Positions 26,297 to 35,240 of a stretch of 64,000 nt of DNA are shown here, piece by piece. A model generated the notes under the pieces. It searched no databases. It saw only the letters and a program-made list of their open reading frames with translations, and was not told the origin of the DNA. Origin of the DNA: BOG-938 sp048498155 (GTDB lineage Bacteria; Pseudomonadota; Alphaproteobacteria; Caulobacterales; Caulobacteraceae); assembly GCA_048498155.1 (NCBI GenBank), contig JBEHYN010000010.1:1-64000 (forward strand), read 5' to 3'. Position 1 is the first letter of the stretch, and the number at the start of each line of letters is the position of its first letter. The translations under genes were made by a program, and so were the position numbers.

Positions 26297-27265
26297 CTAG
26301 GCCGCCGCCCAGTCCTTGGCGTCGGCCAGGGGCGCGGGATCTTCTAAGGCCATCTCGTCCCAGTCCAGGTCGGGTGGAGGGCTGGCCGCCGCGGCGATGA
26401 CCGCCTGCAGCTCGGCGGCCGAGGCGACCCCGACGATGACGCTGGCCGCTTCCGGCCGCGACAAGGCAAAGCCAAGCGCGGCCTGCAGCGGATCGCTGCG
26501 GCCCTCGGCGATCATCCGGCGCACGCGCGACAGGGGACCGGAGGCGCCTTTTAGGGCGGTCGGCATGCGGTCGGGCGGCAGGAACAACAACCCCTGCAGG
26601 AAGATCGAACGCAGATGCACCTCCACGCCCAGCCCCGCAATCTCGGCCAGGGCGCCGTTGACGATCAGGCGCTGGTCCAGCAGGGACACCGGCGCCTGGA
26701 CGATGTCGGGTTTGAACCGGCGGGCCAGACCCACCGGATCGTCGGAGGCGAAGCAGGAAACCCCGATAGCGCGGAACAGGCCCTCATCGCGCAGAAGCTT
26801 CAGGCGATCCCACACCGCCTGGCCGTGAACGCCAAACAAGTCGCCGGCGGACTGCACCATGATGGCGTCGGCCTTGTCCAGACGCAGACGCTTTAGGGCC
26901 GCGCGAGCCTCGTCCTCGACGAAATCGGCCCCGCGATCGCAGCGGCCGGTTTTGATCATCACCTTAAAGGGGCAGGGCCGGGGCATAATCCGGCCGATGG
27001 TGGTCTCGGCCTGACCAAACGACACTTGCGCGTCCAGCACTTCAATACCCGCGCGGGCGGCAATGGACAGGATGTCGGCGCTTTCGCGCTCGGGCGAGCG
27101 CCCGCGATAGGATGAAGACGGCTGGTCCAGCCCCAATTGGGAGGTGCCCAAGCCGAGCTTTTCAGCCCGCAGTTTGCCGCTCTGGGCCTGGGGCGCCTTG
27201 GCCGGCGTCGGGCCTGTCCCGGATTTGTGCAAATAGGGCGTTGTCGGATAGTTCATGTCCACCAC
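26297..27265 (-). CDS. aldo/keto reductase family protein
   Basis: A 322-residue protein with the TIM-barrel AKR pattern: KLGLGTSQLG at the N-terminal strand, ADILSIAARAGIEVLDAQVSFGQAETTIGR, ALKRLRLDKADAIMVQS, GLFRAIGVSCF, and a late ALGFALSRPEAASVIVGVASAAEL block. The usual catalytic Tyr of the DxxxxYG motif appears replaced (LDAQVSFGQAE), so activity as a classic NADPH reductase is doubtful. About 50 N-terminal residues before the barrel are unusual. Substrate unknown. Confidence 0.8.
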   Translation of the reverse strand: MVDMNYPTTPYLHKSGTGPTPAKAPQAQSGKLRAEKLGLGTSQLGLDQPSSSYRGRSPERESADILSIAARAGIEVLDAQVSFGQAETTIGRIMPRPCPFKVMIKTGRCDRGADFVEDEARAALKRLRLDKADAIMVQSAGDLFGVHGQAVWDRLKLLRDEGLFRAIGVSCFASDDPVGLARRFKPDIVQAPVSLLDQRLIVNGALAEIAGLGVEVHLRSIFLQGLLFLPPDRMPTALKGASGPLSRVRRMIAEGRSDPLQAALGFALSRPEAASVIVGVASAAELQAVIAAAASPPPDLDWDEMALEDPAPLADAKDWAAA

Positions 27266-27421
27266 CGTTGGGCCCGGTCTGCGCCCTCGCGCGGCCGGTC
27301 CTTCAATTCCGAAGCAAGCCCATCCTGGCGCAAATAGTTTAACGAAGCGGTATCGCTAACCGCCGTTAGGGCTGTGTTTGCCGAGCGAGCGCAGCAGCCG
27401 GTTTTGGTCTAGACTGCCACC

Positions 27422-28303
27422 ATGCACGCCTTTCCCGCCTATTTCCCCCTGGCCGGCCGCAAGATCGTGATCGTGGGTTCCGGCGACGCCGCCAAGGCCA
27501 AGGCGCGGCTTCTGGAAAGCTCGCCCGCCGAGATTGTTCTGATCGATGAGGATGAACAGGCGGCTGACCCTGAAACCTATGCCGGGGCGGTGCTGGCCTT
27601 TGTCTGCGTGGTGGACGAGGGCCTGGCCGAACGGGCGGCGGACGCGGCGCGCGCGGCGCATGTGCCGGTCAATGTGGTGGACCGGCCCCAGCTCAGCGAC
27701 TTCTTCACCCCGGCGGTGATTGATCGGGACGAGGTTGTGGCGGCGGTGGGCACCGGCGGGACCGCGCCCATGATCGCCTCGCTTCTGCGCAGCGATATAG
27801 AGGCCCGCGTGCCCCAAGGCGCCGGGCGAGTCGCCGCCCTGCTCGGGCGGATGCAGGCCGAGGTGCGGGCGGTCTTTCCGGACCTCGCCCAGCGACGCTC
27901 GTTCCTGCGCGCGGCCCTGTCCGGCCCTGCGGCGCACGCGGCCATGGCGGGTGAGGCGATCCGCGCCGAGGCCTTGCTGCGCGAGTCCCTCACGGCTCAT
28001 GCGCCGCCCGTCGGCGTGGTGCGATTCGTTGATGGCCGCGGTCCGGTCGAACAGCTCAGTCTGTCCGTCGCCCGGGCGCTGGCTGAGGCCGATGTTTTGA
28101 TCGCCGACGAGGACGCCGAACAGGCCGTCGTGACCCTGGCCCGCCGCGATGCGCGCAGGCTCGCGCCGGCCGAGGCGAGCGCCGCCGCACTGGCCGAACT
28201 GACCGGCCAGGGCCAACAGGTAGTGCGCATCACCGGCGCCGGCGATCCGGGCGAGGAAATGGCCGCCTTGAGCGAGGCAGGGGTCCTGACGCAGGCGTTC
28301 TAA
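27422..28303 (+). CDS. siroheme synthase-like protein (CysG N-terminal type)
   Basis: A 293-residue protein. Residues 1-150 match the precorrin-2 dehydrogenase/ferrochelatase half of CysG (FPAYFPLAGRKIVIVGSGDAAKAKARLL, VNVVDRPQLSDFFTPAVIDRD, VAAVGTGGTAPMIASLLRSDIE). The remaining ~90 residues look like a degraded start of the SAM uroporphyrinogen III methyltransferase half (FVDGRGPVEQLSLSVARALAEADVLIADE) that stops early. It would make siroheme from precorrin-2, with the methyltransferase supplied elsewhere. It is convergent with the transporter gene, with overlapping stop codons. Confidence 0.85.
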   Translation: MHAFPAYFPLAGRKIVIVGSGDAAKAKARLLESSPAEIVLIDEDEQAADPETYAGAVLAFVCVVDEGLAERAADAARAAHVPVNVVDRPQLSDFFTPAVIDRDEVVAAVGTGGTAPMIASLLRSDIEARVPQGAGRVAALLGRMQAEVRAVFPDLAQRRSFLRAALSGPAAHAAMAGEAIRAEALLRESLTAHAPPVGVVRFVDGRGPVEQLSLSVARALAEADVLIADEDAEQAVVTLARRDARRLAPAEASAAALAELTGQGQQVVRITGAGDPGEEMAALSEAGVLTQAF

Positions 28304-29967
28304 TCGTCGGCGTGTAGGTCGCGATGGCGGGTCTCGGGCAGGAAAACCAGGGCGCAGAGCACCGCGAACGCGGCGATCGACACGGCATATCGCAGTCCGA
28401 AGAACATATTTCCGTTGGCCGCCACCAGGGCGAAGGAGATGGCCGGCAGGAAGCCGCCGATCCAGCCGTTGCCGACATTATAGGGCAGGGACAGGGCCGT
28501 GTAGCGGATGCGCGTGGGAAACAGCTCCACAAGGGCCGCCCCGAGTGGTCCGTAGAGGGCGCAGGCCGCCAGGACCAAGATCATCATCGCGCCGAACAGG
28601 GCCGGCCAGTTGACCGCTTTGGCATCGGCGGCGGTCGGATAACCCGCAGCCGTCAGGGCGGCCTTGATCTGCGCCTCGCTTGACGCCTTGAGCGCCTTGG
28701 CCTGTGGGGACGCAAGGCCCTTGGCCGAGGGAGAGGCGATGCTTTGCTCGCCCACCAGCACGCGGGCCTGGGCGCCGGTCGGCGCCGAGCGGTTGGCGTA
28801 GGATACCCCGGCGTTGGTCAGCACGCTCTTGGCGATATCGCAGGAGGACATGAACACCGCCTTGCCGATGGGGTCGAACTGCACGGAACAGTCGGCGGGG
28901 TCCGCCACGACCGTCACCGGCGCGCTCCGGGCGGCGGCGGCTAACGCGGGAACCCCCGCCTGGGTCATCATCTGAAACACGGGGTTGATGGCGATCGCTG
29001 CCACGACCATGCCGGTCAGCATCACTGGTTTGCGGCCGATCCGGTCCGACAGGGCGCCGAACAGCACATAGAACGGGGCGCTGGCCACGCAGACAACAAT
29101 CATGAACAGGTTGACGCTGGCGGATTCCAGCTTGAGCACCTTCTCCAGGAAGAACTGGCTGTAAAAGAAGGTCGTGTACCAGATGGCGCCCTGGGCGATG
29201 AGGAGGGCGAACAGGGCGATCAGAACCACCTTCAGATAGCGCCAGCGCGTGAAGGCTTCCCCGATGGGCGCGTGTGATCCGGCTCCCTCTTCCTGCATCT
29301 GTTTGAACGCCGGGCTTTCCCCCAGCTTGGCCCGCATCCACAGGGATATGGCCAAAAGCCCCGCCGAGATCAGGAACGGAATGCGCCAGCCCCAGGCTCC
29401 GAAGTCGGCCTCACCCAGGGTCTTGCGGGTCAGCAGGATCACGCTCAAGGCGCCGATCAGGCCGAAGGAGGCGGCAATCTGGATCCAGGCGGTATATTCG
29501 CCCCGACGCTTTTGCGGCGCGTGCTCGGCGACATAGACCACGGCCCCGCCGTATTCACCGCCGACCGCGAAGCCCTGAACAACGCGCAGGGCGATCAGCA
29601 GGGCCGGCGAGAGGATGCCCGCGTGCGCGTAGGTCGGTAGAAGGCCGATGCCGATGGTGGCCAAGCCCATCAGGGTGACGGTGACGATGAAGGTCTTCTT
29701 GCGCCCGACCTTGTCGCCGAACCAGCCGAACACCAGGGCTCCGATCGGCCGCACGGCAAAGCCGGCGCCGAACACGGCGAGGGTGAAGATGAACCCGGCC
29801 GTCTCACTGACGCCCGAGAAGAACGCCTTGGCCAGGACCGTGCTCAGGGTGCCGAAGATAAAGAAGTCGTACCACTCGAACGCCGTCCCGGCTGACGAGG
29901 CGACGACCACCTGCCGCATGAGCGCCGCGCTCACCACATGATCCGCGCGTTCTTTCGTGTTCGTCAT
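28300..29967 (-). CDS. MFS transporter of the metabolite:H+ symporter (MHS) family
   Basis: A 555-residue inner-membrane transporter. SSAGTAFEWYDFFIFGTL is the MHS-family opening, and GWFGDKVGRKKTF with RVVQGFAVGGEYGGAVVYVAEHAP are MFS signatures. Twelve membrane helices are expected. An unusually long soluble insertion of about 110 residues, with two Cys, lies between the helices ending near AARSAPVTVVAD and starting near NWPALFGAMMILVL. Substrate unknown; relatives carry dicarboxylates, betaines or shikimate. Start at 29967 rather than the upstream ATG because the family begins near here. Confidence 0.88.
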   Translation of the reverse strand: MTNTKERADHVVSAALMRQVVVASSAGTAFEWYDFFIFGTLSTVLAKAFFSGVSETAGFIFTLAVFGAGFAVRPIGALVFGWFGDKVGRKKTFIVTVTLMGLATIGIGLLPTYAHAGILSPALLIALRVVQGFAVGGEYGGAVVYVAEHAPQKRRGEYTAWIQIAASFGLIGALSVILLTRKTLGEADFGAWGWRIPFLISAGLLAISLWMRAKLGESPAFKQMQEEGAGSHAPIGEAFTRWRYLKVVLIALFALLIAQGAIWYTTFFYSQFFLEKVLKLESASVNLFMIVVCVASAPFYVLFGALSDRIGRKPVMLTGMVVAAIAINPVFQMMTQAGVPALAAAARSAPVTVVADPADCSVQFDPIGKAVFMSSCDIAKSVLTNAGVSYANRSAPTGAQARVLVGEQSIASPSAKGLASPQAKALKASSEAQIKAALTAAGYPTAADAKAVNWPALFGAMMILVLAACALYGPLGAALVELFPTRIRYTALSLPYNVGNGWIGGFLPAISFALVAANGNMFFGLRYAVSIAAFAVLCALVFLPETRHRDLHADD

Positions 29968-30082
29968 GGATGATCCCCGCCCTGGGGTCATCTAGCACCG
30001 GCGGGCCGGGAGAAGGAAGCACAGGGCGGGTTGCCGCAACGATTCCTCTCGCTCCAGTAGCCAGGCTTAACCAGCGAGCGTC

Positions 30083-31300
30083 CTAAACCTCCAGCAACAG
30101 CCGTTGTGGGTCTTCCAGGGCTTCCTTGATGCGGACCAGGAAGGTCACCGCTTCCTTGCCGTCGACCACGCGGTGGTCGTAGCTGACCGCCAGATACATC
30201 ATGGGGCGGATGACCACTTGGCCGTTCAGAGCCACCGGTCGGTCCTGGATCTTGTGCATGCCCAAGATGCCCGATTGAGGGGCGTTGAGGATCGGGGTGG
30301 ACATCAGCGAGCCATAGACTCCGCCGTTGGAGATGGTGAAGGTGCCGCCCTGCAGGTCCTCGATGGTCAACTGACCGTCGCGCGCCTTCTTGCCATAGGC
30401 CGCCACGGCCTTTTCCACCTCGGCGAGGCTCATGGCGTCGGCGTCGCGCACGACCGGCACGACTAGGCCCTTCTCGGTGCCCACCGCCACGCCGATGTCG
30501 TAGTGGTTCTTATAGACGAGGTCCTGACCGTCGATCTCGGCATTGACCGCCGGCACTTCCTTCAGGGCGGCGATGGTGGCCTTCACGAAGAAGCCCATGA
30601 AGCCCAGCTTGACGCCGTGTTTCTTCTCGAAGGCGTCCTTATAGGCGTTGCGCAGGGCCATGACCGCGGTCATGTCCACCTCGTTGAAGGTGGTCAGCAT
30701 GGCGGCGGTGTTCTGCGCTTCCTTCAGACGGCGCGCGATGGTCTGGCGCAGGCGCGTCATGCGCACGCGCTCCTCGCGCTCGTGCACCGGGCGGGGCTCG
30801 GACACGGTGGGCGCCGGCGGGGGGGCCTTGGCGCGCGCTTCCAGCGCTTCCAGGGCATCGCCCTTGGTGATGCGGCCGTCTTTGCCCGAGCCCTGCGCCG
30901 CGCTGACGTCCAGGCCCGTCTCGGAGACGATGCGCTGGACTGAAGGCGACAAGGGTTGAGCGGCGGGCGCCGCCGCCTTGGGGGCCGGCGCAGGCGCCGC
31001 AGCTTTCGGGGCTTCCTTGGCGGCGGCGGGGGCTGGCGCGGGCTTGGCCGGCGCGGCGCCGGCGGCGCCGGCGATCACAACGCCCAGAACCTGGCCTGGG
31101 ATCACCGTGGCGCCTTCGGCGGCGGCGATGTCCTGCAACACGCCGTCGGAGGGGGCGGAGACCTCGAGCGAGACCTTGTCAGTCTCTAATTCGACCAGGA
31201 CCTCGTCCTTCTTGACCGCCTCGCCCGGCTTTTTCGTCCAACGCGCCACAGTGGCCTCGGCGACGGACTCGCCCAGGGTTGGGGTCAGGATATCGGTCAT
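30083..31300 (-). CDS. sucB: 2-oxoglutarate dehydrogenase E2, dihydrolipoyl succinyltransferase
   Basis: A 405-residue core of the oxoglutarate dehydrogenase complex. An N-terminal lipoyl domain with the lipoylated Lys42 (ELETDKVSLEV), an Ala/Pro-rich linker, a peripheral subunit-binding domain (SPSVQRIVSETGLDVSAAQGSG) and the catalytic domain with DHRVVDGKEAV near the C-terminus. Start at 31300 (MTDILTPTLGES). Last gene of sucCDAB; no lpd (E3) follows, an MFS gene does. Confidence 0.96.
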   Translation of the reverse strand: MTDILTPTLGESVAEATVARWTKKPGEAVKKDEVLVELETDKVSLEVSAPSDGVLQDIAAAEGATVIPGQVLGVVIAGAAGAAPAKPAPAPAAAKEAPKAAAPAPAPKAAAPAAQPLSPSVQRIVSETGLDVSAAQGSGKDGRITKGDALEALEARAKAPPPAPTVSEPRPVHEREERVRMTRLRQTIARRLKEAQNTAAMLTTFNEVDMTAVMALRNAYKDAFEKKHGVKLGFMGFFVKATIAALKEVPAVNAEIDGQDLVYKNHYDIGVAVGTEKGLVVPVVRDADAMSLAEVEKAVAAYGKKARDGQLTIEDLQGGTFTISNGGVYGSLMSTPILNAPQSGILGMHKIQDRPVALNGQVVIRPMMYLAVSYDHRVVDGKEAVTFLVRIKEALEDPQRLLLEV

Positions 31301-31346
31301 GTTGTAACTCCCAGATCGGGTCGGGCGCGGGCCTTGGCCCACGGTC

Positions 31347-34301
31347 TCAGTTTTTAGCGAAGGCGTCTTCGAGGAAGGCGGCGAGTTCTTTCAGATGTCG
31401 GCTCATCAGGCCCGCGGCGGTGGACGCCGAGGCGGGGCGGCCGACGTAGCGGGCGCGCTTGGCCTTGATCTTCAGCTTGGCCAAGGTCAGCTCCAGCCAC
31501 GGATCGACGAAGTTCCAGCCGCCCATGTTTTTGGGTTCTTCCTGGCACCACACCAATTCGGCGGTCTTGAAGCGCGACAGCTCGGTGGACAGGGACTTCA
31601 CCGGCCAGGGATAGAACTGTTCCAGGCGCAGCAGATAGACGTCGTCGATGCCGCGCTTTTCGCGTTCATCCAGCAGGTCGTAATAGACCTTGCCAGAGCA
31701 CAGCACCACGCGGCGGACGTCGTCGTCGCCCTTCAGCTTGATTGAGGTCAGGCCGTTTCCGCGCTGGGCGTCGTCCCACAACACCCGGTGGAAGGACGAA
31801 CCCTCCGCCATTTCGGACAAGGCGGAGACCGCCTTCTTGTGGCGCAGCAGACTCTTGGGCGTCATCAGGATCAGCGGCTTACGGAACTGCCGGTGAAGCT
31901 GGCGGCGCAGGATGTGGAAGTAGTTGGCCGGGGTAGAGCAGTTGGCCACCTGCAGATTGTCCTCCGCGCACATTTGCAGGAAGCGCTCCAGACGGGCGGA
32001 TGAGTGCTCGGGTCCCTGGCCCTCATAGCCGTGGGGCAGCAGCACCGTCAGGCCGCTCATGCGCAGCCATTTGCGCTCGCCGGAGGAGATGAACTGGTCG
32101 AACACCACCTGAGCGCCGTTGGCGAAGTCGCCGAACTGGGCTTCCCAGGCCACCAGGCTGTTGGGATCGGTCAGGGAGTAGCCGTACTCAAAGCCCAGCA
32201 CCGCCTCTTCGGACAGCGCCGTGTCGATGCCCTCGAAGTGGGCCTGGCCCGGACGAATGTTATTGAGCGGGGTGTAACGTTCCTCCGTGGTCTGATCGAC
32301 CACATCGGCATGACGCTGGGAGAAGGTGCCGCGGTTGGAGTCCTGGCCGGACAGTCGCACCGGGAAACCTTCGTCCAGCAGGGTGCCGAAGGCCAGGCTC
32401 TCGCCCGTGGCCCAGTCCAGGCCGTGGCCAGACGAGATCGCTTCATGGCGCGCTTCCAGCACCCGGCGCAGGGTCTTGTGGGCATCCACCCGTTCGGGAA
32501 CGGTGGTGATCTTCAGGCCGATCTCGCGCAGCCGGGCCAGGGGCACGGCGGTTTCGCCGCGTTCCTCCACATTGGGCATGCCCATGTGGGACCACTTGCC
32601 GTCCAGCCAGTCGGCCTTGTTGGCCTTATAGGTTTTGCCGGAGTCGAATTCCTTGTCGAGGAAGGCCTCGAATTCGGCGACCCAGCCCGCGGCCTGTTCG
32701 GCCGTGCACACGCCTTCGGACACCAGGCGGTCGGCGTAGATTTCGCGGGTGGAGGGCTGGTCCTTGATCTTCCGATACATGATCGGCTGGGTGAAGGTCG
32801 GATCGTCGCCCTCGTTGTGGCCGAACCGCCGATAGCAGAACATGTCGATGACCACGTCCTTGCCGAACTTCTGGCGGAACTCGGCGGCCACCTTGGCGGC
32901 GAAGGTCACCGCTTCGGGGTCGTCGCCGTTGGCGTGGAAGATCGGCGCCTCGACCATCAGGGCGACGTCGGACGGATACGGCGAAGAGCGCGAATAGCGC
33001 GGGTCAGTGGTGAAGCCGATTTGATTGTTGACGATGAAGTGAATGGTCCCGCCCACGCGGAAGCCCTTTAGCCCCATCAAGGCGAAGCATTCGGCCACCA
33101 CGCCCTGGCCGGCGAAGGCCGCATCCCCGTGCAGCAGCAGGGGCAGCACGTGGCCGCGCCCGGCGTCCGGCTGGTCGCGCAGGGTGAAGGCCTGCTTGGC
33201 CCGCGCCTTGCCGATCACCACCGGATTGACGATCTCCAGGTGGCTGGGGTTGGCAGTCAGCGACAAGTGCACGGTATTGCCGTCGAAGGACCGGTCCGAA
33301 CTGGCGCCCAGGTGATACTTCACATCGCCCGAGCCTTCGATATCCGAAGGCAGGGACGAGCCTCCCTGAAACTCGTGGAAGATCACGTGGTAAGGCTTGC
33401 CCATCACGGCCGCCAGCACGTTCAGTCGGCCGCGGTGGGGCATGCCGAGCACAATGTCGCGCACGCCGAGCGAGCCGCCGCGCTTGATGATCTGTTCCAT
33501 GGCGGGGACCAGGGCCTCGCCCCCATCCAGGCCGAACCGCTTGGTGCCGGGGAAGCGCTTGTGCAGGAAGCGTTCGAAGGTTTCCGCCTCGATCAGCTTC
33601 TTGAGGATGGCGACCTTGCCCTCCCGGGTGAATTGGATCTCCTTGTCCTTGCCCTCGATGCGTTGCTGCAGCCACGCCTTCTCTTGGGGATCGGAGATGT
33701 GCATGTACTGCACGCCGAAGGTGCCGCAGTAGGTGCGGCGCAGAATCGAGACGATCTCGCGGATCGTGGAGGTCTCCAGACCCAGGACGAAATCCAGGAA
33801 GATCGACCGGTCATAGTCGTCGGGGCCGAAACCGTAGGTCGCCGGGTCCAGCTCGGAGTTGTCGTGCTTTTCTTCCAGACCCAGGGGGTCGAGCTTGGCG
33901 GCAAGGTGCCCGCGTATGCGGTAGGCGCGGATCATCATCACCGCGCGCAGGGAATCTAAGGTGGCCTTGCGCACCGTCTCCGGCGAGGCTTCGGGTTGGG
34001 CCACGGCAATGGCCTTGGCCAGCTTGGCTTCCACCGCCGGCCATAGGCCGTCCATGGCCGACAGCCAATCAGGGCGAGGTTGCGGCGTGGCCTTGGCGGT
34101 CCAGGCCGGCTCGCGCACCGCACCGGTCACCTCATCGGCGCGCTCGCGCAGGGTGGAGAAGAAGGCTTGCCAGGATGGCTCGACCGACGAGGGGTCGGCG
34201 GCCCATTGGGCGTAGAGCTCCTCAACGAAGGCGCCGTTGGCGCCATACAAGAAGGAGGTTTCAGAGAGGACTTGGTTCAGCCCGCTGGAATCGTCGGCCA
34301 T
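31347..34301 (-). CDS. sucA: 2-oxoglutarate dehydrogenase E1 component
   Basis: A 984-residue thiamine-diphosphate enzyme that decarboxylates 2-oxoglutarate and succinylates the E2 lipoyl group. The N-terminal SFLYGANGAFVEELYAQW segment, GMPHRGRLNVLA, GDAAFAGQGVV thiamine-site pattern, and LPHGYEGQGPEHSSARLERFLQ are all typical. Length matches the family. It precedes sucB by 46 bases in the same operon. Confidence 0.97.
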   Translation of the reverse strand: MADDSSGLNQVLSETSFLYGANGAFVEELYAQWAADPSSVEPSWQAFFSTLRERADEVTGAVREPAWTAKATPQPRPDWLSAMDGLWPAVEAKLAKAIAVAQPEASPETVRKATLDSLRAVMMIRAYRIRGHLAAKLDPLGLEEKHDNSELDPATYGFGPDDYDRSIFLDFVLGLETSTIREIVSILRRTYCGTFGVQYMHISDPQEKAWLQQRIEGKDKEIQFTREGKVAILKKLIEAETFERFLHKRFPGTKRFGLDGGEALVPAMEQIIKRGGSLGVRDIVLGMPHRGRLNVLAAVMGKPYHVIFHEFQGGSSLPSDIEGSGDVKYHLGASSDRSFDGNTVHLSLTANPSHLEIVNPVVIGKARAKQAFTLRDQPDAGRGHVLPLLLHGDAAFAGQGVVAECFALMGLKGFRVGGTIHFIVNNQIGFTTDPRYSRSSPYPSDVALMVEAPIFHANGDDPEAVTFAAKVAAEFRQKFGKDVVIDMFCYRRFGHNEGDDPTFTQPIMYRKIKDQPSTREIYADRLVSEGVCTAEQAAGWVAEFEAFLDKEFDSGKTYKANKADWLDGKWSHMGMPNVEERGETAVPLARLREIGLKITTVPERVDAHKTLRRVLEARHEAISSGHGLDWATGESLAFGTLLDEGFPVRLSGQDSNRGTFSQRHADVVDQTTEERYTPLNNIRPGQAHFEGIDTALSEEAVLGFEYGYSLTDPNSLVAWEAQFGDFANGAQVVFDQFISSGERKWLRMSGLTVLLPHGYEGQGPEHSSARLERFLQMCAEDNLQVANCSTPANYFHILRRQLHRQFRKPLILMTPKSLLRHKKAVSALSEMAEGSSFHRVLWDDAQRGNGLTSIKLKGDDDVRRVVLCSGKVYYDLLDEREKRGIDDVYLLRLEQFYPWPVKSLSTELSRFKTAELVWCQEEPKNMGGWNFVDPWLELTLAKLKIKAKRARYVGRPASASTAAGLMSRHLKELAAFLEDAFAKN

Positions 34302-34357
34302 GATATTCGATCCTTCGACAGGTCTTTCCGCCCAGGGATGGCCCGCCGCCTAAAGTG

Positions 34358-35236
34358 TCAGGCGCCTTTCAGCACCTCGATCAGAGTCTGTCCCAAAGTC
34401 GCCGGAGACGGCGACACGCGAATGCCTGCCGCTTCCATCGCCGCGATCTTGTCGTCCGCGCCGCCCTTGCCGCCCGAAATAATAGCCCCCGCGTGACCCA
34501 TGCGCCGCCCAGGCGGCGCCGTGCGGCCGGCGATGAAACCGACCATCGGTTTTTTAACCTTGGAATGCTTAATGAAGTCGGCAGCGTCTTCTTCGGCCGA
34601 GCCGCCGATCTCGCCGATCATGATGATCGACTGAGTATGGGGATCGGCCAGGAACATCTCGAGCACGTCGATAAACTCCGTGCCCTTGACTGGGTCGCCG
34701 CCGATGCCGACGGCGGTTGTCTGGCCGAGGCCGACGTTAGAGGTCTGGAACACCGCCTCATAGGTAAGGGTGCCCGAACGGGAAACAACGCCGACCGAGC
34801 CGGCCTTGAAGATATTTCCCGGCATGATGCCGATCTTGCACTGATTGGGCGTCAGCACGCCCGGACAGTTGGGTCCGATCAGGCGCGACTTGGATCCAGC
34901 CAGGGAGCGCTTGACCTTGATCATGTCCTCCACCGGGATACCCTCGGTGATGCAGATGATCAGGGGCACCTCGGCGTCGATGGCCTCCAGGATGGAGTCG
35001 GCGGCGTAGGGCGGAGGCACATAGATCACCGAGGCGTCGGCCTTGGTGACATCCATGGCCTCGCCCACGGTGTTGAACACCGGCAGGTTCAGGTGGGTCT
35101 GGCCGCCCTTTCCGGGCGTGACCCCGCCGACCATCTGGGTGCCATAGGCAATGGCCTGCTCGGAGTGGAAGGTCCCCTGGGCGCCGGTGAAGCCCTGGCA
35201 GATAACCTTGGTGGTTTTGTCGATCAGAATGGCCAT
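34358..35236 (-). CDS. sucD: succinate--CoA ligase, alpha subunit
   Basis: A 292-residue subunit. VICQGFTGAQGTFHSEQAIAYG is the CoA-binding Rossmann start, GPNCPGVLTP and the phosphohistidine motif GRRMGHAGAII are present. With SucC it makes ATP or GTP from succinyl-CoA. It starts 4 bases after the sucC stop. Confidence 0.97.
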   Translation of the reverse strand: MAILIDKTTKVICQGFTGAQGTFHSEQAIAYGTQMVGGVTPGKGGQTHLNLPVFNTVGEAMDVTKADASVIYVPPPYAADSILEAIDAEVPLIICITEGIPVEDMIKVKRSLAGSKSRLIGPNCPGVLTPNQCKIGIMPGNIFKAGSVGVVSRSGTLTYEAVFQTSNVGLGQTTAVGIGGDPVKGTEFIDVLEMFLADPHTQSIIMIGEIGGSAEEDAADFIKHSKVKKPMVGFIAGRTAPPGRRMGHAGAIISGGKGGADDKIAAMEAAGIRVSPSPATLGQTLIEVLKGA

Positions 35237-35240
35237 TGAA

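Noticed and set aside
31395..33959. Long plus-strand frames opposite sucA and sucB (up to 355 codons)
   Set aside because: They are antisense shadows of high-GC coding sequence; their proteins lack any family pattern and the minus-strand genes are certain.
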